Source: a virus. Taken from it: a stretch of 47,813 nt of DNA. The stretch lies in the IMG/VR virus record IMGVR_UViG_3300044530_001678, positions 1-47,813 of that record; one strand, written 5' to 3'. Each line of letters opens with the position of its first letter. The first letter of the stretch is position 1. The notes beneath the pieces are model-generated. The model was not told where the DNA came from. It made no database searches and was given only the letters and a program-made list of their open reading frames with translations. The translations under genes were made by a program, and so were the position numbers. Positions 18,049 through 26,227 of the stretch are shown here, piece by piece.

Positions 18049-18555
18049 TTAACATTTTTTATCGGCAGCAGAAGAAGCAGCCCATGCATCTGGTTTAACC
18101 TTGAACTCATAACCCATACCTAAAATATAACCAACAGCTTGTTGTAAAGCTTTGTTAGACTCATGTGTTGGGTCTGGATTAATGTCAGCGTGTATTTCTA
18201 ATGGAATATCATATAAATCTAACAACGGTGCTAATCCATAAGCGACTTCAACCGACTTACCAACTTCATATACCATTCTCTCATTAACCAACTCTTTATT
18301 AGTCTGTTTAAAGGCATGATAATATGTTGACGAAATGATTAAACCACCACGTCCAACAACAACACCACCTAAATCCTCACTTGTTTTAATAAGGATAACA
18401 GTAGCGAACTTATAAGTTCCTTTTTCAGCTTTTTGTGAGTCAGTACCAATTGATACTCTCATTGAATAACCTTTAGTTAATTCTTCTTCGATAACTTTTT
18501 CCAAATATTCAATTATTGGTTCATCGATTAATTTGTCGTTTCTTTTCCATTCCAT
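18049..18555 (-). CDS. YkuK/DUF458-like RNase H-fold protein
   Basis: The pattern IGTDSQ near residue 37, IHADINPDPTHESN near residue 121 and a final VKPDAWAASSAADK matches the DUF458 (YkuK) family, predicted RNase H-related nucleases of unknown substrate. Conserved acidic residues in the first two motifs fit a metal-dependent active site. It is preceded by a terminator, so it may rely on its own weak promoter. Confidence 0.8.
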   Translation of the reverse strand: MEWKRNDKLIDEPIIEYLEKVIEEELTKGYSMRVSIGTDSQKAEKGTYKFATVILIKTSEDLGGVVVGRGGLIISSTYYHAFKQTNKELVNERMVYEVGKSVEVAYGLAPLLDLYDIPLEIHADINPDPTHESNKALQQAVGYILGMGYEFKVKPDAWAASSAADKKC

Positions 18556-18573
18556 AACGTATTATATTAAAAT

Positions 18574-18599
18574 AAAAAAGGGGCCTATTAGGTCCCCTT
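18574..18599 (-). terminator. Intrinsic terminator after the LRR gene
   Basis: AAGGGG...CCCCTT arms with a single bulged base and a TAATA loop are followed by a minus-strand T-run. It lies just after the stop at 18604. Confidence 0.8.
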
Positions 18600-18603
18600 A
18601 TCT

Positions 18604-20022
18604 TTAAATTAAAGCTGTTGGTAACAACTCCTTTAATTTTTTAAAGTTTTCAGAACCTATGTCTTCTTCTTTTACACCTATTCTATATAAAGACCCACCG
18701 TTAGATTTGTCTAAATATTTTATTTCTTCTGGAATCTCCGTAATAGGATTCCCAATTATGTTTAAAAATTGTAACTTTTTCAAATTACCAATCTCTTTTG
18801 GTAATGACTTAATATTGTTTTCAGTCAATACAAGCATTTCTAACTTATCCAATTTACCAATAGATGGGTGCAGCTCAACCATTTTAGCATTGCAGATAAT
18901 TAATTGGTCTAAAATTTTAAACTTACTAATATCTGGCAACCTAGGTATTTCTCTTGTCATAAATCTTATTGTCGGTGTAGTGTCTTCAATCAATTCAAAA
19001 AGACTTTCTGCAAAACCAAACTTAATTAAATAATCTAAATAAACATTGTTTTCAATACCTTTTTTATGTGCCTTGGCCATCCCTATTAATTCTTCATAGA
19101 AAAAATTAGTAATACCTTCACTCTCCATTAATACTTTCTCAAAAATACTTACATTCTGACCATTATGTCTATCCTTTAACTGATTAGTTTCAAAGTGAAT
19201 CTGAAACACCTCACTAGTCTTACCTTCAAAGAATTCGTTTGGTACTATAATATAAATATTAGACTTATCACCGTTAGGTTTTTTATAATTCTCTGTATAA
19301 TTTTTAAACATACCATTACCTTTCCTAGCAGTACACCAGTTAGCAAAATTATCAAAAGCTACATTGGCTTCTGTTGATTTAGGTATAAAGAGAGTAAACT
19401 TTCTATCTCTAACTGGTATCTCCGCTTGACCTATCTCTACAAATTTTAAAAGTGTTCTTTCTAACGCACTTGGAGTCTTTTCAATAAATGGGTCAACAGC
19501 GTCAAACAATTGGGATAACGATTTATACTGATTAATGTCCGTTGGGTCTTTAACATCTTTTAAAATGTAACTACCGTTGCATAATTCTTTAAATTTTCGT
19601 TTCCTCTTATTGTCCTCAAAAATAGTTAAATACTTATTTGCTTGTGGTAAATCTTCCATAACCAATCTGACAGCAATATCAATAGAGTTTTTGTTGTCAT
19701 CCTTGATTAATCTAGTAAATAAATTTAACATCCATTGCAAATAAATTTTATTATCTGTTGGGTCGGCACCAATCATATCAGAAAATACTGAAGAACAAAC
19801 GCTAACTATTTTTAATTTACGTTCTTTTTCATTAATCTTTTCAGATAAAATACCTATCACTTCACCAAAACTTGATTTAATAAGTTGTGGTGTGTAACCT
19901 TGTCCAACCAATTGTTCTAATTTATTGGTTATATTTGTTTGATTATCTTTAGAGTCACATTCGAAAACATCAAACAATTCAGCTAAAAAAGTTAATCTAT
20001 CTTTAACGTTTATTTGTTCCAT
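18604..20022 (-). CDS. Leucine-rich repeat protein, 472 aa
   Basis: The C-terminal 120 residues carry 3-4 leucine-rich repeats (LDQLIICNAKMVEL, KLEMLVLTENNIKSLPKEIG, KLQFLNIIGNPITEIPEEI). The N-terminal 350 residues are helical, with a central ANWCTARKGNGMFKNYTE segment like that seen in other phage proteins of unknown role. LRRs usually bind proteins, so a host-interaction function is possible but unproven. It has its own promoter at 20039-20069. Confidence 0.85.
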   Translation of the reverse strand: MEQINVKDRLTFLAELFDVFECDSKDNQTNITNKLEQLVGQGYTPQLIKSSFGEVIGILSEKINEKERKLKIVSVCSSVFSDMIGADPTDNKIYLQWMLNLFTRLIKDDNKNSIDIAVRLVMEDLPQANKYLTIFEDNKRKRKFKELCNGSYILKDVKDPTDINQYKSLSQLFDAVDPFIEKTPSALERTLLKFVEIGQAEIPVRDRKFTLFIPKSTEANVAFDNFANWCTARKGNGMFKNYTENYKKPNGDKSNIYIIVPNEFFEGKTSEVFQIHFETNQLKDRHNGQNVSIFEKVLMESEGITNFFYEELIGMAKAHKKGIENNVYLDYLIKFGFAESLFELIEDTTPTIRFMTREIPRLPDISKFKILDQLIICNAKMVELHPSIGKLDKLEMLVLTENNIKSLPKEIGNLKKLQFLNIIGNPITEIPEEIKYLDKSNGGSLYRIGVKEEDIGSENFKKLKELLPTALI

Positions 20023-20038
20023 ATAAAATTATTTTATT

Positions 20039-20069
20039 CAAATATACTAAAATAAAATGATTTAATCAA
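20039..20069 (-). promoter_or_regulatory. Bacteroidota-type promoter for the LRR gene
   Basis: Minus-strand TTG (20067-20069) and TATATTTG (20039-20046) are separated by 20 bases, with a likely start about 10 bases before the ATG. Confidence 0.75.
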
Positions 20070-20071
20070 TC

Positions 20072-20416
20072 TTATTTTAAAAATTGATTAAAATAATCTT
20101 CATCGATAAATTCCTCAATTCTTTTCTTTAAAAACCAAACTAAATCGTTGACTATTTCGTTCTCCCTATCTATGATTTCTAATATAACTTTGTTATGGTC
20201 TTCACCATCACTAAAACGATATTTTACTTCTTTTATGTAATCTCTTTTTGTGTCTTTTTTAATCTCATCGATAATTAATTCATATATCTCCCATCTCCCA
20301 GCCTTCTCCTCATCAATTGTATCTAAAATGTTACTAATGTAAGTGTTATAAGCTTTATCTAAAAATGTACGATTGTTTTTATTTGACTGGTTTAATAGAC
20401 TTTTTTTTGTTGTCAT
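20072..20416 (-). CDS. Hypothetical protein, 114 aa, paralogue of the next gene
   Basis: The protein is helical and charged. Its segment IYELIIDEIKK...VKYRFSDGEDHNKVILEII aligns with the 104-residue protein upstream (QVILEIKNSLND...LQYKLTDNLDPNAACIEVIE), so the two appear to be diverged duplicates. No domain is recognised. Confidence 0.65.
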   Translation of the reverse strand: MTTKKSLLNQSNKNNRTFLDKAYNTYISNILDTIDEEKAGRWEIYELIIDEIKKDTKRDYIKEVKYRFSDGEDHNKVILEIIDRENEIVNDLVWFLKKRIEEFIDEDYFNQFLK

Positions 20417-20495
20417 CGTTAAATTTATTAATAAAAGTTATTTACTAATAAATATCAAAATCATTCGGATTAACCTTAAAATTTATATTATTAAA

Positions 20496-20810
20496 TTAAA
20501 AATTTTTAATTTTATAGTATAACCTTTCTAACTCTGGATTTAAGAAATTTAAAGACTCTATGACTTCAATACAAGCAGCGTTAGGGTCTAAATTATCAGT
20601 TAGTTTATATTGTAATTCTTTTACCTTAACCATATCATTTAATGAATTTTTAATCTCTAAAATAACTTGATTATAAGTCAACCATTCAATCTTTTTATTG
20701 TCATTGATTAGTTGTTCAGTCAACTTATATTCATACTCAGTTTCTAATCTAGTAATGAAATTACCATAGTTATCTCTAAGTATCTTTTTTATTTTAGATT
20801 TAAGTTTCAT
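20496..20810 (-). CDS. Hypothetical protein, 104 aa, with IKKILRD-type N-terminus
   Basis: It starts MKLKSKIKKILRDNYG, similar to the putative head-targeting motif on other proteins here. The body is paralogous to the 114-residue protein downstream. It starts 5 bases after the stop of the 112-residue gene, in one operon. Confidence 0.65.
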   Translation of the reverse strand: MKLKSKIKKILRDNYGNFITRLETEYEYKLTEQLINDNKKIEWLTYNQVILEIKNSLNDMVKVKELQYKLTDNLDPNAACIEVIESLNFLNPELERLYYKIKNF

Positions 20811-20814
20811 CTCA

Positions 20815-21153
20815 TTATAATGATACGTTTTTACTCAACTGATAATCATCATTAATTGTTCCAGAAACCCAGTCTCTAATAACTTGTTTTATAAATTCTT
20901 CATTAACATCAAATTTATAATTCATGTATTCATATAATGACTTTACTGACATTAACTCTTCATCAATCTTATTCTTTATTTTGATTTCATTAAAGTATTC
21001 TCCACCCTCTCTAACGTATGCATCAACTCGTTCATAATAATTGTCTAAAAACTCTTTTAACGTCTTAACCATGTTGCTATGAGCATTAGCTTCAAATAGA
21101 TTTTGTTTAAGAGTTTTTAATTGAGATTCTGTTATTATAATTTTCTTTTTCAT
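20815..21153 (-). CDS. Hypothetical protein, 112 aa, with ITESQLK motif
   Basis: The N-terminus MKKKIIITESQLKTLKQNLFEA is a pattern I recall at the start of many phage proteins of unknown role. The remainder is helical and acidic (NEIKIKNKIDEELMSVKSLYEYM). It lies after the thioredoxin terminator and begins a three-gene run toward 20072. Confidence 0.65.
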   Translation of the reverse strand: MKKKIIITESQLKTLKQNLFEANAHSNMVKTLKEFLDNYYERVDAYVREGGEYFNEIKIKNKIDEELMSVKSLYEYMNYKFDVNEEFIKQVIRDWVSGTINDDYQLSKNVSL

Positions 21154-21176
21154 ATCTATAAATATCTTAATTAAAA

Positions 21177-21206
21177 TAAAAAGGCCCCTTGTGGGGCCTT
21201 TTTTTT
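21177..21206. terminator. Intrinsic terminator after thioredoxin
   Basis: AAGGCCCC and GGGGCCTT arms around TTGT form an 8-bp GC-rich stem with A and T runs on the two sides. Confidence 0.9.
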
Positions 21207-21528
21207 AGTTTAATAATTGGTTGATAATTTCTTGAAAACTTTTTTCGTCTTTATACCCCACAACCCGATTTAGTTCCTCACCTTTGCTATCCATAAAGAT
21301 AACTGTTGGAACACCTCTAATTGAATATTTTTGTGCTATATCAATGTTCTCATCAACATTAACCTTACCGATAGTAACGCTATTGTCTTTGTTAGATTCA
21401 GATAATGAATCAATCACTGGAAGCAGCATTTTGCAAGGACCACACCATGGGGCCCAAAAGTCTAATACTGTGATGTTTTTTTCTTTTAAAACATCTTCAA
21501 AATTGTTTTTTGTAACGTCTATTGCCAT
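21205..21528 (-). CDS. Thioredoxin
   Basis: This 107-residue, full-length thioredoxin fold has the active site WCGPC (Cys29, Cys32) and the cis-proline loop GVPT. It reduces disulfides in the cytoplasm. In phages it can support ribonucleotide reduction or act as a polymerase clamp partner, but neither partner is in this window. A TATATTTA box lies upstream. Confidence 0.95.
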   Translation of the reverse strand: MAIDVTKNNFEDVLKEKNITVLDFWAPWCGPCKMLLPVIDSLSESNKDNSVTIGKVNVDENIDIAQKYSIRGVPTVIFMDSKGEELNRVVGYKDEKSFQEIINQLLN

Positions 21529-21588
21529 TTACTTAAATTTATATTTTTGTTATAGTTATAAATATACTAAATATAAATCAAAAAATCA

Positions 21589-21837
21589 ATGACTGATAAA
21601 ACAATTATATTAAGATTTTTAAATAAAGAGTTTCCAGATTCACATCCAGCAATTTATATTTATGTTTGCGGCCATAAAAGGTCAGAACAAACAGCAATAA
21701 ATAAACTAATGGATTTAACTAGATTAATATTTTGCCCTCCATTAAATACTGACTATGTATTATCAATCATCAAAGAATACCTACAAATCAAAAAAGTACA
21801 ATATAAAAATGGTTTAATCAAAATTAAACCATACTAA
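21589..21837 (+). CDS. Hypothetical protein, 82 aa
   Basis: The sequence has an N-terminal IILRFLNKEFPDSHP strand-helix and ends IIKEYLQIKKVQYKNG. It resembles the 80-residue protein at 22250 (both carry a Leu-Lys-rich helix, an IF/VFYC core and an IK.YL end), so they are likely paralogues. A TATAAATA box is about 25 bases upstream. No function is recognised. Confidence 0.65.
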   Translation: MTDKTIILRFLNKEFPDSHPAIYIYVCGHKRSEQTAINKLMDLTRLIFCPPLNTDYVLSIIKEYLQIKKVQYKNGLIKIKPY

Positions 21838-22142
21838 TCAAACAAATTACCACTAGCGTTTTTTTCAGCCTCCACACACTTCTGAAACTCAATTAAAGTG
21901 TCTAATTTTAAAAACTTTTTTAAATAATCTAAAGACTCAACATCTGAAAAACCATATATTTTATTCAGATAATTGAAAACCTTTATAATCTGTGCTGTTT
22001 CTTTATTATCGATAGAATTGGTTTCTATTGAAACCTTTAAGGTTTTACAATAATTAACATAAGTCATAAAATGAGATGACTTATATAATTTATAAGTTAT
22101 TTCACATATACTTAAATAAACATAATTATTAAATTTTTGCAT
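21834..22142 (-). CDS. Hypothetical protein, 102 aa
   Basis: This is a helical protein, convergent with the 82-residue gene and overlapping it by 4 bases at the 3' end. It ends in KKFLKLDTLIEFQKCVEAEKNASGNLFD. I see no known motif. Confidence 0.6.
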   Translation of the reverse strand: MQKFNNYVYLSICEITYKLYKSSHFMTYVNYCKTLKVSIETNSIDNKETAQIIKVFNYLNKIYGFSDVESLDYLKKFLKLDTLIEFQKCVEAEKNASGNLFD

Positions 22143-22174
22143 ATAGTTTTTAATTAAGCTGCATATTTATTTGT

Positions 22175-22249
22175 ATGGAAAATGAAGCATTAGAAATTGT
22201 TATTATTGATGAATGGGATAACCATATTGGTGACCATAATATTTTTTAA
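22175..22249 (+). CDS. Very short open frame, 24 aa
   Basis: The acidic peptide MENEALEIVIIDEWDNHIGD plus four residues ends in a TAA that directly abuts the ATG of the next gene. The abutting stop and start suggest a translated leader or small protein coupled to the 80-residue gene, but the length makes this uncertain. Confidence 0.4.
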   Translation: MENEALEIVIIDEWDNHIGDHNIF

Positions 22250-22492
22250 ATGGACGAAACCGAATATAAACTAATTATTAATTTTTTGAAACGAAATTAT
22301 CCTATCATGAGGATAAAAGATAAAACTCGTTTCAAAAGAGCAATTGTTTTAGATAACGGTGGTGTCTATTTTTTAAGCGATGAACAATCACATATTAAAT
22401 TAAGGGGTGACTTATTGTCAGTCCTTAAATTAGTATTTTATTGCCGTGAAGATATCGCTAAACTATCAATAAAACAATATCTAAACTTGTAG
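22250..22492 (+). CDS. Hypothetical protein, 80 aa
   Basis: The sequence LIINFLKRNYPIMRIKDKTRF followed by LDNGGVYFLSDEQSHI looks like a small alpha/beta protein. It is a probable paralogue of the 82-residue protein at 21589. Its stop codon abuts the stop of the convergent lipoprotein gene. Confidence 0.65.
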   Translation: MDETEYKLIINFLKRNYPIMRIKDKTRFKRAIVLDNGGVYFLSDEQSHIKLRGDLLSVLKLVFYCREDIAKLSIKQYLNL

Positions 22493-23077
22493 TTACCATT
22501 CTTCAATTTTTTGTAATCTTATTTCATTCCAAGTATTGCAATTATAACCATTAATACTACATTCTATTTGGTTAATTCTCATACCTAAAATCTTATTTTC
22601 ATAATCTATAACATACAAAGTAAAAGGTCTTGAACTACCACCCATCAATTGTTGCTGCATACCTTCTATTGGGTCTTCAATTATTGTTGTATTCATTCCA
22701 ATATAATTAACCATATAATGTTTTGTGGAATCATCATTAATAATTAAACGACCATTACCTGGGTAATTAAACGGTTTATAAAATGAATAAGTTGTCACAT
22801 CCTTTTCAATATTTTCAATATCAAAGTATGCCCCACCCCACCTTAGACTTGAAACAGTTTTTAAACTGTCAAAATGACTATACTTAACCATCTCACCAGT
22901 TTCATGATTATTAATAAACATCGTGCCACCAATAACTAAAAATTTTCCCCATCTAGAAATTTTTTTGGTGTCTTCTTTTGATGTAAAATTATAATTATAA
23001 GTATCACTTGCAAATTTACTTTCTTTCTCACAAGAAAATAAAAATAAAACTAAAAATAAATAAAATATTTTTTTCAT
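22493..23077 (-). CDS. Lipoprotein, 194 aa
   Basis: A type II signal peptide is clear: MKKIFYLFLVLFLFSC with Cys16 as the lipid-modified residue, followed by EKES. The mature part is beta-rich. Bacteroidota move many lipoproteins to the cell surface, and phage lipoproteins are known to block superinfection in other systems. Here that role is only an inference. It has a host-type promoter (23090-23120), so it could be expressed early. Confidence 0.8.
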   Translation of the reverse strand: MKKIFYLFLVLFLFSCEKESKFASDTYNYNFTSKEDTKKISRWGKFLVIGGTMFINNHETGEMVKYSHFDSLKTVSSLRWGGAYFDIENIEKDVTTYSFYKPFNYPGNGRLIINDDSTKHYMVNYIGMNTTIIEDPIEGMQQQLMGGSSRPFTLYVIDYENKILGMRINQIECSINGYNCNTWNEIRLQKIEEW

Positions 23078-23089
23078 AACTTTTTTTTA

Positions 23090-23120
23090 CAAATTTATAA
23101 ATATTTTTTAAATAAAACAA
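23090..23120 (-). promoter_or_regulatory. Bacteroidota-type promoter for the lipoprotein gene
   Basis: Minus-strand TTG (23118-23120), 20-base spacer, TAAATTTG (23090-23097), then the ATG about 12 bases after the -7 box. Confidence 0.7.
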
Positions 23121-23157
23121 ATTATTTACATTTTAATAAAAAATATTATTTTTTATC

Positions 23158-23787
23158 ATGGCAAAAACTAAAAAACAATTATTGGTAGAACTTATCCCAA
23201 CAACATGTCATTACTCAAATGTAAGAACAACTGTTAAAACAGAAGAATGGGATAAAATTAGAAAAATATCCTACACTGCCGCTGGTAACAAATGTGAAAT
23301 CTGTGGCGACACTGGTAAAAATCAAGGTAAAAGACATAACGTTGAATGTCACGAAATATGGGAATACGATGATGAAAACCATATTCAAAAACTAGTAGGT
23401 CTTATATCACTGTGTCCAAACTGCCATTTGACCAAACATATAGGTAGAGCTATGGCCATGGGGTCTGAAAAAGTATGCTATAGTCAATTAGCTAACGTAA
23501 ACAAATGGTCAATGGAACAAATACAGAAGCATATTTTAGAGTCATTTGAGACCCATAAAGAGCGTTCTAAACATGAATGGACATTAGATATCAGTCTGCT
23601 AGAAAGAGAACCTTACAACATAAAATTAAAACCATTCAAAGAACGTATATTTGAAGTTAAAAAATATAAAAAACGTCCTAAGAAAAAGAAATTACCAACA
23701 GATAAAAAGAAAATACACCCAAAAGCTAAAATCGCTGCGGCACTTAAACCAAAATCAAGTACCAGTAAAAGACCACCTAAAAGTTAA
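23158..23787 (+). CDS. HNH endonuclease, 209 aa
   Basis: Zinc cysteines Cys46/Cys49 (CEIC) and Cys86/Cys89 (CPNCH) frame the HNH core VECHEIWEYDD and LISLCPNCHLTKH. The last 50 residues are Lys/Pro-rich and basic, probably for DNA binding. Such enzymes are often free-standing homing nucleases in T4-like phages. No intron boundary is evident around it. Confidence 0.85.
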   Translation: MAKTKKQLLVELIPTTCHYSNVRTTVKTEEWDKIRKISYTAAGNKCEICGDTGKNQGKRHNVECHEIWEYDDENHIQKLVGLISLCPNCHLTKHIGRAMAMGSEKVCYSQLANVNKWSMEQIQKHILESFETHKERSKHEWTLDISLLEREPYNIKLKPFKERIFEVKKYKKRPKKKKLPTDKKKIHPKAKIAAALKPKSSTSKRPPKS

Positions 23788-24509
23788 TAATGAATTAGCG
23801 ACCAATTACCAGAATGGTCTTCAACCAACGCTGTATTAGATTCAACCCAATCACCAGAATTCATATATTCAATACCATCAATAACTCTGATTTCAGCTTT
23901 ATGTATGTGTCCACAAATAACACCATCAAAATTCAACGACTTTGAATGCGATACCATATGGTTTTCAAAATCACCAATGAAATTAGTTGCACTCTTTACA
24001 GAACTTTTTATTCTTTTTGACAATGAAAAATATTCCTTACCCCTAAATGCTCGGTATTTGTTATACCACTTGTTTAACCAAAGTGTTAAATCATAACCAA
24101 TAGAACCAATCTTGGCCAACCATTTCATTTCGTTAACAAAAACATCAAAGATATCACCATGCAGCACTAAATACTTCTTTCCATTCAAAGCATATAGTTC
24201 ATAATTCTCAATAATCTTTATATTACCTAAACTCATTGGTATAAAATCATGTAAAAAATCATCATGATTCCCTCTAATCCATAAAACTTTAGTCTTATAA
24301 GCCTTTTTCATTATCTTTCTAACACATCTCATGTGTTCTTGCGACCAAGAGTTACCTCTTTTTAAAGCCCATCCATCAATAATGTCACCATTCAATATCA
24401 ATGTCTCACATTTAATCTCCTCCAAAAATCTAGATATGTCCTCTGTCCTAGAATAAGTTGAACCTAAATGTAAATCCGAAATTATAACCGTTCTATAATT
24501 CATAACCAA
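23784..24509 (-). CDS. LpxH-like metallophosphoesterase
   Basis: All calcineurin-type metal motifs are present: SDLHLGS, NGDIIDGW, RGNHDDF, LHGDIFD and CGHIHKAE. The arrangement resembles UDP-2,3-diacylglucosamine hydrolase (LpxH), which makes the lipid A precursor lipid X. The substrate cannot be read from sequence alone. It overlaps the glycosyltransferase gene by 10 bases, which points to a joint role, possibly in surface glycolipid change. The start may be the second Met (24503). Confidence 0.8.
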   Translation of the reverse strand: MVMNYRTVIISDLHLGSTYSRTEDISRFLEEIKCETLILNGDIIDGWALKRGNSWSQEHMRCVRKIMKKAYKTKVLWIRGNHDDFLHDFIPMSLGNIKIIENYELYALNGKKYLVLHGDIFDVFVNEMKWLAKIGSIGYDLTLWLNKWYNKYRAFRGKEYFSLSKRIKSSVKSATNFIGDFENHMVSHSKSLNFDGVICGHIHKAEIRVIDGIEYMNSGDWVESNTALVEDHSGNWSLIHY

Positions 24510-25225
24510 TAACCAACGTCTTTTTTAAAATACTCTTTGTTATTCTTCTTTATTGTATTGTTTATGAAATATTTTATCATATTTATCACTCCCAATTTTT
24601 TAAAACGTCTATCATCAGTATATGTGTATTCATTTAAAATAACATATCTTTCTGGGTTTATTTCTTTGCTTAGAAAATAATCTTCACAATGCATAAGTGA
24701 TTCATCAAAACCACCAATCTTGAAAAACATATCTTTATTTATCATCATGTAAGACCCAACAACAAATGGTTTATCTAATTTTGATAAATAGAAAATTATA
24801 TTACAAAAACTATAAACAATCTTTATCTTTAAATTGTTTTCAATATTTAATAAACAACCCAATAAATCAGCTCTCTTTTTTTTGAAAACTTTTAAAGAAT
24901 CTAAAATTAATGTTGTGTTTTTAAAATAAGTGTCCGAATCTAAAAACAATAAAATTTCACCTTCAGCCTCTAAAGCACCAAGATTCCTTCCAACAGATGG
25001 CAAACCACCTTTTATTATTTTTAAATTGGGTAATAAATCAAAATAAGAATTTATAATTTTGATTGTATTGTCAGTCGATTCAGCGTCAGCTATGATTACC
25101 TCCACATTTTGTGGTAAATTCTGTTCAACTAAACAATCTAATAACTTACCTATGTATCTTTCTTCGTTTTTACAAGGTATAACAATTGATAACATTATTT
25201 CCATACCTATAAATAGATAATTCAT
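24500..25225 (-). CDS. Family 2 glycosyltransferase
   Basis: The GT-A core is seen in LSIVIPCKNEERYIGKLLD, DAESTDNT and the metal-binding DSD of LLFLDSDTYF near residue 97, with GGFDESLMHCEDYFL as the acceptor-side acid motif. A hydrophobic stretch (IVYSFCNIIFYLSKL) may touch the membrane. The true start is probably the Met at 25195 (MLSIVIP) or 25204. It is coupled to the LpxH-like gene. Confidence 0.88.
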   Translation of the reverse strand: MNYLFIGMEIMLSIVIPCKNEERYIGKLLDCLVEQNLPQNVEVIIADAESTDNTIKIINSYFDLLPNLKIIKGGLPSVGRNLGALEAEGEILLFLDSDTYFKNTTLILDSLKVFKKKRADLLGCLLNIENNLKIKIVYSFCNIIFYLSKLDKPFVVGSYMMINKDMFFKIGGFDESLMHCEDYFLSKEINPERYVILNEYTYTDDRRFKKLGVINMIKYFINNTIKKNNKEYFKKDVGYWL

Positions 25226-25266
25226 AGGTAATATGATGTTAACAAATTGTCAAATTTATTTAAAGA

Positions 25267-25653
25267 TTATTTATTTTTGTTCTTCTCCATAAGTTCGTTC
25301 AATAACTTTTTCATGGCTCCATGGTCATCCAATATAACCTTATACTTTTCAGTCCTAGACCCATCAATATCATCCCATGCAATATTGCAATTAGGACATT
25401 GATAATAACCGTTCTGTCCAGTAAAATCATAATCACCGTCTGATGGTTCAATATAAATTAAATGACTGAACCTTCTAGGGTTCTCTGGTGTCCAATTATA
25501 TAACCTTTTAGCTTGATTCAATAAATCCTCTTCATTTAACGTAGGGTAATTACTTTTTAATGCATCCATTGCATCACCTTTGTCCCATGAATGTCCACAC
25601 TCTGGACAATTACCACTTGCGTTTTCTTCTGTTATTTTATATTTTTCCACCAT
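25267..25653 (-). CDS. Double zinc-ribbon hypothetical protein, 128 aa
   Basis: Two cysteine pairs, CPECGHSW near residue 15 and CPNCNIAW near residue 87, can bind one zinc. Between them lies an aromatic region with YIEPSDGDYDF. It overlaps the upstream gene by 17 bases. No family is named. Confidence 0.7.
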   Translation of the reverse strand: MVEKYKITEENASGNCPECGHSWDKGDAMDALKSNYPTLNEEDLLNQAKRLYNWTPENPRRFSHLIYIEPSDGDYDFTGQNGYYQCPNCNIAWDDIDGSRTEKYKVILDDHGAMKKLLNELMEKNKNK

Positions 25654-26140
25654 TATCTATTATTTTATCTAAATTCTTTTTAACATATGTTTCACAAAAA
25701 TCTAACACTGCTTCATATATTGTTTCTTTTTTTGTCACCTCCCTCGCACCGCTGCCATACTCAGCAAACGTTGCACATTCATTGAACCACATTCTATGTG
25801 TGTTTACATCTTTGAACTTTTCAATAGTGCTGAAATAACCCATTCCCTCAATACATTCAACAGCATACATTAACAAATCCCAGTTATCTTTAAAATTTAT
25901 TTCTTTGTCATCGTAACGTTTACCGTTTATAAGATGCCATTTTTCGTGTTCATGCAAATAAAAAGCTTCATGAGTTTCTGGGTCACAAAATGCCAATATA
26001 AGAGTTTGCTTCATTTTAAACTCCATCTCAATTTTATAATCTTCCCATGTTTTAATCTTCAAATCAATCTTAAAATCAATAGGTTTTGTTTTTCGATTTC
26101 TATGATAAGCATCCCAATCATTAATACATTTTAAATCCAT
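25637..26140 (-). CDS. Conserved phage hypothetical protein, 167 aa
   Basis: The C-terminal half has the pattern NWDLLMYAVECIEGMGY...KKETIYEAVLDFCETY, which resembles a small phage domain (W..LM.vVekIE..GY...Av..av..Fi.wY) that I recall from many Bacteroidota phages. The N-terminal 90 residues are a separate segment with HEAFYLHEHEKWHLI. Its role is unknown. Confidence 0.7.
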   Translation of the reverse strand: MDLKCINDWDAYHRNRKTKPIDFKIDLKIKTWEDYKIEMEFKMKQTLILAFCDPETHEAFYLHEHEKWHLINGKRYDDKEINFKDNWDLLMYAVECIEGMGYFSTIEKFKDVNTHRMWFNECATFAEYGSGAREVTKKETIYEAVLDFCETYVKKNLDKIIDNGGKI

Positions 26141-26227
26141 ATACTTTATTTTTCCCTAATATACTCTATTATTTTAACAAAACAAACACTTATATTAATA
26201 TTTATATATTTATAAAATAAAAAACTT

